Made by a program: the position numbers and the translations under genes. Below, piece by piece: positions 24,904 through 32,453 of a stretch of 64,000 bases of DNA. The stretch is from NCBI RefSeq assembly GCF_900119705.1, contig NZ_LT632322.1, positions 1,550,001-1,614,000 on the forward strand. The letters are read 5' to 3'. The notes under the pieces were generated by a model. That model saw only the letters and a list, made by a program, of their open reading frames with translations. It was not told the origin of the DNA and searched no databases. Source of the DNA: Murdochiella vaginalis (GTDB taxonomy: Bacteria; Bacillota; Clostridia; Tissierellales; Peptoniphilaceae). The stretch's first letter is position 1, and every line of letters begins with the position of its first letter.

Positions 24904-25029
24904 AGTCTGAAAATATTTTACGGCATACTACACTGTAGAGATACAATTGATGTGAGACCAAGAGAAAAAAATATAGAGAGAATTCCTGTACAATGAAAGT
25001 GTCCACCAAACAAAGAAAGGATTCTCTCT

Positions 25030-25980
25030 ATGTCAACCAGTATAGCAAAAACGCAGCGGTATCTGCCACATACTTTGGAAACAAGATTTCATGCCGTTAA
25101 AACGTATCGCTTGGGATGGTCAGTGAAATTTGTTGTTCGCCGCTATAAGATCTCAAAGGCTTCTCTAATGCGCTGGAATCGTCGTTTTGACGGAACAATC
25201 GATTCCCTAAGAGACCGCTCACATCGTCCAAAAACGCCGCATCCGAATGCCCATACACCACAGGAAAAGACTTGGATAAAAAATTTCATCCGGCGAAATC
25301 CAACCATCTCCCTCATTGAACTGTACGCGAAACTCAAGTTTCAACGTGGCTATCAACGTCATCCCTGCTCCCTTTTTCGCTTCCTTCGAAAACAGAGCTT
25401 CTATAAGGAAAAAACAACAAAGAAGAAAGTCTATGTACCGAAACCTTACGATACACCGAAAAAGCTGGGCATAAAATGGCAGCTTGATGTGAAATACGTT
25501 CCCAAAGCCTGCTATGTAGGGAGAATGCCCGACAAGTTCTATCCGTACACGGTCATTGACGAAGCCAGTAGGGAGCGATTTATCTACGCCTTCCGCGAGC
25601 AATCTTCCTACTCCAGTGTGGAATTTATCAAAATGGCTATCAAGCATTTTGGCTATCAACCAAAAATCATACAGACGGATAATGGCTTTGAATTTACCCA
25701 TTTCCGTGAGACACGTCGAACGCATCCATTCGATCTGTACTGCCAAAAACAAGGGATTGTACACCAGCTTATACGCCCAAGAACGCCGAGACATAATGGC
25801 AAAGTAGAACGGAGTCACCGCAATGACAATGAGCGCTTCTACGCGCGTTTGTCTTTCTACAGCTACGAGGATTTGCTGGTGCAAATGAAGCGCTATTTAT
25901 ATAAGTCGAATCGGTTGCCTATGCAAACCTTGGGGTGGTTAACGCCCATGGAAAAACGCACCCTATTGCTGGCGGGTTAA
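25030..25980 (+). CDS. IS481-family transposase
   Basis: A 316-residue transposase. The N-terminal helix-turn-helix region reads RYLPHTLETRFHAVKTYRLG and YKISKASLMRWNRRFDG. The catalytic core of the rve/DDE type has the first Asp in WQLDVKYVP, the second in IIQTDNGFEF, and the Glu in NGKVERSHRNDNERFY. Length and motif spacing are normal, so it is probably active. AAAGGA precedes the ATG. The stop codon lies at the centre of a 40-bp perfect palindrome that would form a strong RNA hairpin at the end of the message. Confidence 0.92.
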   Translation: MSTSIAKTQRYLPHTLETRFHAVKTYRLGWSVKFVVRRYKISKASLMRWNRRFDGTIDSLRDRSHRPKTPHPNAHTPQEKTWIKNFIRRNPTISLIELYAKLKFQRGYQRHPCSLFRFLRKQSFYKEKTTKKKVYVPKPYDTPKKLGIKWQLDVKYVPKACYVGRMPDKFYPYTVIDEASRERFIYAFREQSSYSSVEFIKMAIKHFGYQPKIIQTDNGFEFTHFRETRRTHPFDLYCQKQGIVHQLIRPRTPRHNGKVERSHRNDNERFYARLSFYSYEDLLVQMKRYLYKSNRLPMQTLGWLTPMEKRTLLLAG

Positions 25981-25998
25981 CCCGCCAGCAATAGGGTG
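25959..25998. repeat. 40-bp perfect palindrome spanning the transposase stop codon
   Basis: Bases 25959-25978 and 25979-25998 are exact inverse complements (20-bp arms, no loop), including the stop codon TAA. There is no T-run after it, so it is not a standard terminator, though the hairpin could block ribosomes or transcripts entering from either side. Confidence 0.85.
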
Positions 25999-26129
25999 GC
26001 ATACAGGAAATTCTCTCTCCTGTTTTTGGCCTCACATCATTTACAAATGTACACAAAGCCTTTCTACTAAAGCAAATCTGCTGAATAGAAGAAAGATAAA
26101 GTAATTATTCCAAGGGAGGCAGTTTTGAT

Positions 26130-26338
26130 TTATGAAAGATCTACAGGTTCGGATACATTGCCAAGCTTGAAGTTTCTAATGGATTGATCCATTACTTCTA
26201 ATGTTCGACCAGACAGGTCTTCCGGGACATTTAATTCACAAAGCTCAAGCATAATGCAGCCACTCTCCAATAAATGCTTCAGCCCTTGCATGACCCTCAT
26301 TTTCACTGGAATTTTCGACCAGAATCACAGTTCTGTTA
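26130..26338 (-). pseudogene. Unrecognised gene remnant between the IS and the GntR gene
   Basis: Two overlapping reverse frames carry protein-like sequence: TVILVENSSENEGHARAEAF in one and ELNVPEDLSGRTLEVMDQSI followed by RNFKLGNVSEPVDLS and a stop in the other. This looks like the frameshifted end of a longer enzyme whose front was lost, perhaps when the IS moved in. The rest of 26040-26351 holds nothing else I can support. I do not recognise the family. Confidence 0.35.
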
Positions 26339-26351
26339 TATTATCCCTCTT

Positions 26352-27068
26352 TTATTTTTCATCTTTTTGAGTAATAAGTAAGCTGCTTAAATCAAGATCC
26401 TTGCGCACTTGCTTTAGATGTTCCTCGGCATATTCTCGGGCACCTTGAATATCCTTTGATTTAATAGCCAAATAAATAGCTTTATGTTGGGCAAGTACCA
26501 GCTTTGCCTGCTCTAATGTTGGCATATTTTCAGTTAATTTATCCAGGTAATAGCTAGAAATATCTGCCAAAAGCGGATTATGTGTTGATTTCCCGATGAT
26601 CAAATGAAATTCCATATCTATGCTATGAAAGCGAGTCATATCGTTTTTCTGCAAGGCTTTTTCCATTTCATCAACATTCATTTTTATAGCAAAAATATCT
26701 TCATGATTTGCTCGTTGAGCAGATAAGGCGCACATTTCTGCTTCAACAATCCGTCGAACTTCATAGGCTTGCCGATAGGTTATACCTTTTGATGTGATGG
26801 ACGAACTATATTTAGCTCTAATTTTTTCAATTAACTCCGTATCATCTGTTAAAAAAGTTCCATTTCCTGGCAAAATAGTTACCACATCTACAAAGGATAA
26901 TGCTTTTAAGGCTTCACGAATTGATGTGCGGCTAACATTCAATTTTTCTGCTAAATCTCTTTCAGAGGGTAATCTCTCTCCAGGCAAGAAGATACCATCA
27001 TGCACCATCTTTAAAAAGCTTTCTAAAATGAGATCAACAACGGATTTTTTCAGTATTTTGGGAAACAT
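26352..27068 (-). CDS. GntR-family regulator, FadR subgroup (FCD domain)
   Basis: A 238-residue regulator. The N-terminal winged helix-turn-helix carries LPGERLPSERDLAEKLNVSR and TSIREALKALSFVDVV. The C-terminal all-helical FCD domain has the metal/effector ligands in EVRRIVEAE, DMEFHLIIGKSTHNP and AQHKAIYLAI. FadR-type proteins with this domain usually repress sugar-acid or carboxylate catabolism and are released by a pathway acid. It is encoded beside the TRAP/sugar-acid cluster in the same orientation as its first half. It is the likely regulator of the divergent promoters near 32.2 kb, an inference from position. Confidence 0.92.
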   Translation of the reverse strand: MFPKILKKSVVDLILESFLKMVHDGIFLPGERLPSERDLAEKLNVSRTSIREALKALSFVDVVTILPGNGTFLTDDTELIEKIRAKYSSSITSKGITYRQAYEVRRIVEAEMCALSAQRANHEDIFAIKMNVDEMEKALQKNDMTRFHSIDMEFHLIIGKSTHNPLLADISSYYLDKLTENMPTLEQAKLVLAQHKAIYLAIKSKDIQGAREYAEEHLKQVRKDLDLSSLLITQKDEK

Positions 27069-27087
27069 AAGACCACCTTTATCGTTA

Positions 27088-27115
27088 AAATACTAATCAA
27101 TGTATCTTAGTATTT
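27088..27115. promoter_or_regulatory. Candidate operator upstream of the GntR-family gene
   Basis: AAATACTAA and TTAGTATTT are perfect inverse arms 10 bases apart, 20 to 47 bp upstream of the gntR start codon. Autoregulation is common in this family, but binding here is only suggested by symmetry. Confidence 0.4.
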
Positions 27116-27198
27116 AAGGGAATCAGAAACCATTTTCTTTAAACATTAAATATATTATAAAGACATCGATCAAATTGTCCAATATAAACATAAAATTT

Positions 27199-27263
27199 CT
27201 CCAGTGCAATTAGATGATTATCCAAAATACCGTCCTTTGGATAATCGCCTAATTGCACTGGAG
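27199..27263. repeat. Long near-perfect inverted repeat (28-bp arms, 9-base loop)
   Basis: Bases 27199-27226 and 27236-27263 are inverse complements at 26 of 28 positions. There is no T-run, so it is not a standard terminator. Paired IS ends left after excision, a MITE-like remnant, or an RNA processing or stability hairpin are possible. Confidence 0.8.
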
Positions 27264-27376
27264 ATGGGAAACCATGCGGTCAGTTGGAGGTTTTGACCGT
27301 AAGGTGATCATAATGAACTTGATTTAAACAAATCTTTTTCGAGATTCTATAAATCAAAAATGTCTCATTATATAAT

Positions 27377-28228
27377 TCATTGGTCTTTGATTAAATCTTT
27401 CGTTGTGTTATATGCCTTTTGAACTAGTAAATCTGGTTTCCACTGGCCATATTCATCGCGGAAGGTTTCAATGGAAATCATTCCCTGATAACCTAAGCGA
27501 TTTAGTTGATAAAGAAATCCCGTTAAATCAACCACGCCTTTATCGCATAATCTTCGGTGACTTTGATCTTTATAATCCAGGCCATATCCATCAGCATTAT
27601 TCACATGTACAACAAAAATTTTATCCTTCTGAGCGAGTTGAAGGTCTGAAAAATCATTTGATTTGTTGGCACAGTAAATGTTAAATGCATCAAATGTATA
27701 GCCCACATTAGGTCTATCAACCTTCTCGACGATTTCTACCGCATGTTTAATGGTACGGACCATGCTTTTTCTCAAACCTACTAGCTCAAAAGCTAGGTTG
27801 ATTTTGAAGGATCCTGCAACATCTGACATTTTTTTTAATGCTCTAACACAGGTTTCCGTCGCCTCATCCCTTGTTCCTTCATACGCCGGTTCCACAAACG
27901 GAGGAACAATAACAATACATTTTGAACCTACCTGACGTGCCAGGTCACAGGCATTAAGAAATTCCATATCAAAGGCTTCCTGTAGGACCGGATCACATTG
28001 ATTAGAATATATGAAGGGCTTTAAGTAAACTGCATTCATCGCATGTGGTTTTATATGCATACAAGAAAAGCTCTTTGATAAGGTCTCTAGAGAATTGGTT
28101 TCCATATAGGCTTTTAACTGATCAAATCTTATCTCAATAAAATCAAAGCCCATCTTGTCACATAGCTTCAAATCCTTCTCTAGTGTAGAGCACTTTAGCG
28201 ACGTTGCCTGATTAAATCCGATTTTCAT
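27377..28228 (-). CDS. Sugar phosphate isomerase/epimerase-like TIM-barrel protein
   Basis: A 283-residue protein of the xylose-isomerase-like TIM-barrel family. It starts MKIGFNQAT, and metal-site strands include the Glu of DFIEIRFD, the Glu of LAFELVGLR, Asp-Ala in GYTFDAFNIY, His in VVHVNNADG and Glu in GMISIETFRDEYG. Such enzymes isomerise or epimerise sugars, keto-acids or their phosphates. It is the last gene of an operon with a TRAP transporter and a Gfo/Idh dehydrogenase, 14 bp after the permease gene, so it should act on the imported sugar acid. The exact reaction is not known. Confidence 0.85.
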   Translation of the reverse strand: MKIGFNQATSLKCSTLEKDLKLCDKMGFDFIEIRFDQLKAYMETNSLETLSKSFSCMHIKPHAMNAVYLKPFIYSNQCDPVLQEAFDMEFLNACDLARQVGSKCIVIVPPFVEPAYEGTRDEATETCVRALKKMSDVAGSFKINLAFELVGLRKSMVRTIKHAVEIVEKVDRPNVGYTFDAFNIYCANKSNDFSDLQLAQKDKIFVVHVNNADGYGLDYKDQSHRRLCDKGVVDLTGFLYQLNRLGYQGMISIETFRDEYGQWKPDLLVQKAYNTTKDLIKDQ

Positions 28229-28242
28229 AGACTCAATGCCTC

Positions 28243-29535
28243 CTAACGCCCCATTTGACCAAATGCACTTGGAATTGCCATTGAAATGGCAGGAATAAAT
28301 GTTATTAACATCAGATCAATGATCATGATTAGAACAAAAGCTATTACCCCTGATACTACTTTATCTAGTGTGGTTTGACCTACTCTTGCTGAAACAAATA
28401 AGTTGATGCCTAATGGTGGAGTACAGAATCCGATCGCTAAATTAACAACCATAATTAGGCCGAAGTGAATGGGATTGATTCCATATACTTGGGCGATAGG
28501 AAGTAAAATAGGCGCAAGAACCATAATCGCCGGGGTTGTATCCATTACACAACCAACAATAAGTAAAATTATATTAATAATTAGGAGAATGATAATCGCG
28601 TTATCCGAAATACCTAATATTGCATTGGAGATAATGACAGGAACCTGTTCTATTGTCAAAATCTTTGCAAATGCCGTGGCACATCCGATAATGACCATGG
28701 TTGTTCCATTTGTTGAGAAAGCCCGCGTCATAGTGAAAAAAAGCTCTTTTGGCGTAAATTCCCGGTAAATTAGCGCTCCACAAAGGAAGGCATAAACAGC
28801 AGCAACCGCCGCCGCTTCTGTTGGTGTGAAGATGCCGCGATAAATCCCTCCCAAGATAATGATTGGATTGATAAGCGCCCATTTTGCTTCCCAGATGATA
28901 CCAAGTTTTTCCTTAAATGGAATGGGATCTCTATCATCCTTCCAACCTCTCTTTTTTGCATAAAAATAACAGTAAATAATAAGGGAGAACCCAATGAGAA
29001 GGCCAGGACCAAATCCTCCCATAAAAAGCCCTGAGATTGATGTGTTTGTGGAAACACCATATACAACCATTGGAATAGAAGGAGGAATAATAACCCCAAT
29101 GCTACCTGCTGCTGCTATTAATCCTAGAGTAAATGGCTTGGAGTATCCTTTTTCCAGCATGGTGGGAACTACCATAGTTCCAACGGCGGCAACTGTGGCA
29201 GGACCAGATCCAGAAACTGCTGCAAAAAACATGCAAACAACGATCGTAACGATTGCCAACCCGCCTGTTATTCTTCCAAAGAATGCATTAAAAACATTGA
29301 GAAGGCGCTTAGAAACGCCACCTGCTCCCATTAGCTCCCCTGCAATTATAAAGAGAGGAATTGCCATTAGTGGAAAAGAATCAGATGCCGTAACAAGAGA
29401 TGCCGCTATAAAAGTATGTCCAAGAGTATCTGATGCAAGCACTGCTAAGAAGGAGGCACAGCCAATAGAGATGCCAATTGGAACATTGAGTAGCAAAAAG
29501 ATAACCAAGCCTCCAAAGAGCAATAGTGTGATCAT
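28243..29535 (-). CDS. dctM: TRAP transporter large permease (DctM)
   Basis: A 430-residue membrane protein with the twelve-segment pattern of DctM. Standard blocks include LNVPIGISIGCASFLAV, FPLMAIPLFIIAGELM, AVSGSGPATVAAVGTM, AAAGSIGVIIPPSIPMVVYG and FTPTEAAAVAAVYAF near the middle, and MVVNLAIGFCTPPLGINLFV toward the end. It overlaps the small-permease stop by 4 bp. With DctQ and the binding protein DctP at 31144 it forms a sodium-coupled importer for a carboxylate or sugar acid. Confidence 0.95.
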   Translation of the reverse strand: MITLLLFGGLVIFLLLNVPIGISIGCASFLAVLASDTLGHTFIAASLVTASDSFPLMAIPLFIIAGELMGAGGVSKRLLNVFNAFFGRITGGLAIVTIVVCMFFAAVSGSGPATVAAVGTMVVPTMLEKGYSKPFTLGLIAAAGSIGVIIPPSIPMVVYGVSTNTSISGLFMGGFGPGLLIGFSLIIYCYFYAKKRGWKDDRDPIPFKEKLGIIWEAKWALINPIIILGGIYRGIFTPTEAAAVAAVYAFLCGALIYREFTPKELFFTMTRAFSTNGTTMVIIGCATAFAKILTIEQVPVIISNAILGISDNAIIILLIINIILLIVGCVMDTTPAIMVLAPILLPIAQVYGINPIHFGLIMVVNLAIGFCTPPLGINLFVSARVGQTTLDKVVSGVIAFVLIMIIDLMLITFIPAISMAIPSAFGQMGR

Positions 29536-30035
29536 CTCTTAGCCTCCATTTCCTTTTCAAGTTTTCCATCTTTAAAGCAGTTAAATAAGTTTTGTATTAT
29601 GCGAATGGCTGATAAGGCCATCCCAACGACAGGTGCCGCATAAACTACCTGCATGGGGAGACCCAATGCGGGAGATGTGCGGTTTAATAAGCCCTGCTTC
29701 GTGACCAGCTCCCATCCAGTGAATGCTATGTAAATGGCAAAGATGGCAAAGACAATATTTCCGATAATATCAAATATCTTATGATATTTCTTTGGAAGTA
29801 TTTTTGTCATAATATCCAGTTTGATATGAGTGCTCATCTTACAACCATAGCTAATTCCAAGATAAATAGCCCAAATAAAAAGATATCGGGCAAGCTCCTC
29901 AGACCAAGATAGGGAGTTTTGAAAAACGTATCTTGCAAGTACTTGGATGAAGATAACTATCGTCATTACTGAAAGTATGGCAATACCAAGAGCTACTTCT
30001 AAGTATTCATCTATCCACTTAAAAATTCTTTTCAT
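29532..30035 (-). CDS. dctQ: TRAP transporter small permease (DctQ)
   Basis: A 167-residue protein with four hydrophobic segments and the DctQ block VFQNSLSWSEELARYLFIWAI, followed by GCKMSTHIKLD. It overlaps the Gfo/Idh gene by 17 bp and the DctM gene by 4 bp, so the three are translated together. DctQ binds DctM to form the membrane part of the importer. Confidence 0.92.
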   Translation of the reverse strand: MKRIFKWIDEYLEVALGIAILSVMTIVIFIQVLARYVFQNSLSWSEELARYLFIWAIYLGISYGCKMSTHIKLDIMTKILPKKYHKIFDIIGNIVFAIFAIYIAFTGWELVTKQGLLNRTSPALGLPMQVVYAAPVVGMALSAIRIIQNLFNCFKDGKLEKEMEAKR

Positions 30036-31134
30036 GGTTAGCTCCTTTTAACCATTCTGAAAAATGGATGGGCTTTCCTAACTTGGTGCTTTCATAAATT
30101 GCTTCCATTAAAGCAACTGTCTGAAACCCTTCCTCTGCCAGAACCAGAGGTGGCTTACCTTCAAGGATAGAGTCGATATAATTTTCAATTTGGAGTTTAT
30201 GGTAGTGAACCTCTGGATTGTCACTGAAAAAGGCTTTCTTATCTTCCGCTTTCCACAGGTCAACTTTTTCAGTTTCATTAGGAATAGTCCAAACATCATT
30301 GTATGGAGCATCTGTTATTGGTGTGACACCAGCAATAAACATAGCTCCACCATCGGTTTGGACTCCTACGGAAGCACCATTGTCCCCATGGACTCGAACT
30401 TTTCCATAAAGTGCAGGGTTTTGAGCATTGCTGGCAGTAATTGTACCAAGAGCTCCATTCTTAAATTCAATGATAGCTACTGCTGTATCTTCAACCTCTA
30501 TATAGGGGTGATTGAAGTTTCTCCATATTCCATATACCGTATCTATTTCTGAATTCATAAACCAAAGCAATAGGTCTAGCTGGTGGCAGGCCTGCGTGGG
30601 GAGCACCCCTCCGCCCTCTCCCTTCCATGTTCCTCTCCAGGGATCGGATTCATAATATGCTTGATCTCTCCATCCCAGCATTGTTACATTTCCTAAGATG
30701 GGTTTGCCTATCTTACCATCGATAATGGCTTGCTTTACTCGTTGAGATGCTTCATACAAACGTCTCTGAAAAAGTGTACTCACCAAGACATTATTCTTCT
30801 TACCAGCATTCACCATCCGTCTTGCGTGTTCTATACTCACTGAAAAGGGCTTCTCAACGATAACATTAGCTCCTGCGTTAGCTGCAGCTTCGCACCCCTC
30901 TGCATGAAAGGGGTGTGGAGTGCAGATGCTGACCAGGTCTAATTTTTCACCTTCAACCATACTTTCTACGGTTGGATAGGCATGAACATTAAATTCTTTT
31001 CCAAAAGCTTCTGCGCGTTTAAAATCAACATCACATACTGCTGTAAAATTGGATTTGGAAATTTCTTTGTAAATCTGGGCATGTGTCCGCGCAACCTTCC
31101 CGCAGCCAACTATGCCTGTTTTAAGTACACGCAT
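30019..31134 (-). CDS. Gfo/Idh/MocA-family NAD(P)-dependent oxidoreductase
   Basis: A 371-residue dehydrogenase. The N-terminal Rossmann fold has GIVGCGKVARTHAQIYK, VCDVD, and the EKPF motif as VIVEKPFSVS. The C-terminal alpha/beta domain has WRGTWKGEGGGVLPTQACHQLDL, in which the Cys-His region bears the catalytic His. Family members oxidise or reduce a hydroxyl on sugars, inositols or sugar acids. It sits between dctP and dctQ in an operon for sugar-acid uptake, so it probably performs the first oxidation or reduction of the imported compound. The substrate and position of attack are unknown. Confidence 0.9.
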   Translation of the reverse strand: MRVLKTGIVGCGKVARTHAQIYKEISKSNFTAVCDVDFKRAEAFGKEFNVHAYPTVESMVEGEKLDLVSICTPHPFHAEGCEAAANAGANVIVEKPFSVSIEHARRMVNAGKKNNVLVSTLFQRRLYEASQRVKQAIIDGKIGKPILGNVTMLGWRDQAYYESDPWRGTWKGEGGGVLPTQACHQLDLLLWFMNSEIDTVYGIWRNFNHPYIEVEDTAVAIIEFKNGALGTITASNAQNPALYGKVRVHGDNGASVGVQTDGGAMFIAGVTPITDAPYNDVWTIPNETEKVDLWKAEDKKAFFSDNPEVHYHKLQIENYIDSILEGKPPLVLAEEGFQTVALMEAIYESTKLGKPIHFSEWLKGANHEKNF

Positions 31135-31143
31135 ATCATCTCC

Positions 31144-32181
31144 CTATTTTAAAATAGTATCCAGGTACTCAGGATGCGATAACTTTTCACGGATTAATTT
31201 ATAAATCCCAGCGTCCTCGATTTTCTTTTTCCAAACAGCCTGTTCGTCTGAACTAATATCGATCACCTCAAGTTGGTCATCCTTCTGATACTTTTCCAAG
31301 ATGCTGTGGTCATACTTCTGTGAAAACTCTCTTTGATTTTTCACCCAGGTCTTCCCTGCCTCAAGCAGGACTGCTTGATCTTCTTTGCTTAATTCATTGA
31401 ACTTATCTAAATTCATACAAAATACAAAGGGAACATAGGTATGCTTATCTAGGGTCAGATATTTCTGAACAGTCATAAATTGGCTACTATCGATTATCCC
31501 TAATGAATTTTCCTCGCCATCTACAGTGTTTTGCTGTAACGCAGTATATAGTTCATTAAAAGACATCGGTGTAGGGTTTGCTCCTAATGCTTCCCATGTT
31601 TTTAACTGAATTTCATTTTCCATAACACGAATTTTGAGTCCCTTTAAATCATCAGGGCTTTTAACAGGAAGCTTATTATTTGTCAGGTATCTAAATCCAT
31701 TTTCACCAAAACCTAAGACTTTTAGTTTGAATTGTTCTAGATCCCTCATCATTCCTTGCCCAACTTCACCATCTAAGACATCATAAACTTCCTGATAGTC
31801 GCTGAAAATAAATGGGGCATCAAACAAAAAGAAATCATCGAAGAAAGAAGCAAGAGGCGTAATCGGTGAAATGGCCATATCGATATCCCCCATTTGAGTA
31901 CTCTCGACAACAGCTTTATCATCACCTAATTGATTGTCATGGAAAAATTTTACTTGGATTCGTCCATCTGTTTTTTCTGCCACTTCTTTAGTAAAGATTT
32001 CTGCAGCATCCTTGGCTGATTGTGAAACAACACTTGCCACTCTTAAGGTTATCGAATCGTTTTCTTTTTTGGGTGAAGAAACTTCTTTTTCCCCAGGTTT
32101 TCCTCCATTACCTTGGCAAGCTACTAACAGTAACATTGAAAAAATTAACCCCGCTGTCAAGATCTTTCTAATTTGTTTCAT
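31144..32181 (-). CDS. dctP: TRAP transporter solute-binding lipoprotein (DctP)
   Basis: A 345-residue lipoprotein. The signal peptide ends with the lipobox LLVAC (Cys at residue 22), followed by a Gly/Lys/Ser linker. The DctP fold opens with TLRVASVVSQSAKDAAEIF and continues with IQVKFFHDNQLGDDKAVVESTQMGDID, and the specificity-bearing block GLKIRVMENEIQLKTWEALGANPTPMSFNELYTALQQ has the Arg that binds the ligand carboxylate. DctP proteins capture acids such as sugar acids or dicarboxylates outside the cell. It is the first gene of the reverse operon and starts near the divergent promoter region at 32.2 kb. Confidence 0.95.
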   Translation of the reverse strand: MKQIRKILTAGLIFSMLLLVACQGNGGKPGEKEVSSPKKENDSITLRVASVVSQSAKDAAEIFTKEVAEKTDGRIQVKFFHDNQLGDDKAVVESTQMGDIDMAISPITPLASFFDDFFLFDAPFIFSDYQEVYDVLDGEVGQGMMRDLEQFKLKVLGFGENGFRYLTNNKLPVKSPDDLKGLKIRVMENEIQLKTWEALGANPTPMSFNELYTALQQNTVDGEENSLGIIDSSQFMTVQKYLTLDKHTYVPFVFCMNLDKFNELSKEDQAVLLEAGKTWVKNQREFSQKYDHSILEKYQKDDQLEVIDISSDEQAVWKKKIEDAGIYKLIREKLSHPEYLDTILK

Positions 32182-32220
32182 AACCTTCTCCTTCTTCTAT
32201 TGTATTTGTTTCGGTTTACT

Positions 32221-32237
32221 GGTATGCTCTTTATACC
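32221..32237. promoter_or_regulatory. Candidate GntR operator over the dctP start site
   Basis: GGTAT and ATACC form an inverted repeat 7 bases apart, widened by AC and GT one base outside each arm (with a mismatch). It lies at about +3 to +20 of the predicted dctP transcript, where a repressor would block initiation. FadR-type GntR sites are often built from GGTAT-like half sites, though usually closer together. Confidence 0.45.
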
Positions 32238-32246
32238 GGTGCTGAT

Positions 32247-32275
32247 AGTATATTAGCTTCTTGATCTCTTGTCAA
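32247..32275 (-). promoter_or_regulatory. Sigma-A promoter of the dctP operon
   Basis: On the reverse strand TTGACA (32275-32270), a 17-base spacer and TATACT (32252-32247). This is close to consensus. Transcription would begin near 32240, right beside the dyad at 32221-32237. A divergent -10 box, TATAAT, for the kinase operon lies at 32349-32354 with a poor -35. Confidence 0.8.
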
Positions 32276-32453
32276 GGGGAAAAGCGTTTCCATTTCAGGC
32301 CCCTCGCCCTGCCATGTAAATTAGCTATTCTCCACAAGTTTCGCGCCGTATAATTTAGTTAAATGATTATCTTAAAGGTAGAAAAAGTTTTCATTTCACT
32401 AAAAAAGCAAATGATGTGTATGTTTATAAATGTTCTAAATCTGGGAGGTGAAT

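Larger units (their letters stand above)
24948..26039 (+). mobile_element. Complete IS481-type insertion sequence
   Basis: An element of about 1.09 kb bounded by imperfect inverted ends. TGATGTGAG at 24948 matches its inverse CTCACATCA at 26031-26039, and a second paired block near each end is GAGAGAATT..CCTGTA. It holds one intact transposase gene. No clear target-site duplication is visible. It is the right-hand neighbour of the ORF6N locus and the left boundary of the sugar-acid cluster. Confidence 0.82.
27069..27376. other. 308-bp intergenic region with two dyads
   Basis: No gene is supported. It contains a 9-bp-arm dyad next to the gntR start (27088-27115), a 28-bp-arm hairpin (27199-27263) and a smaller hairpin CGGTCA..TGACCG near 27283-27301. 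It separates the operon that ends at 27377 from gntR. Confidence 0.6.
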
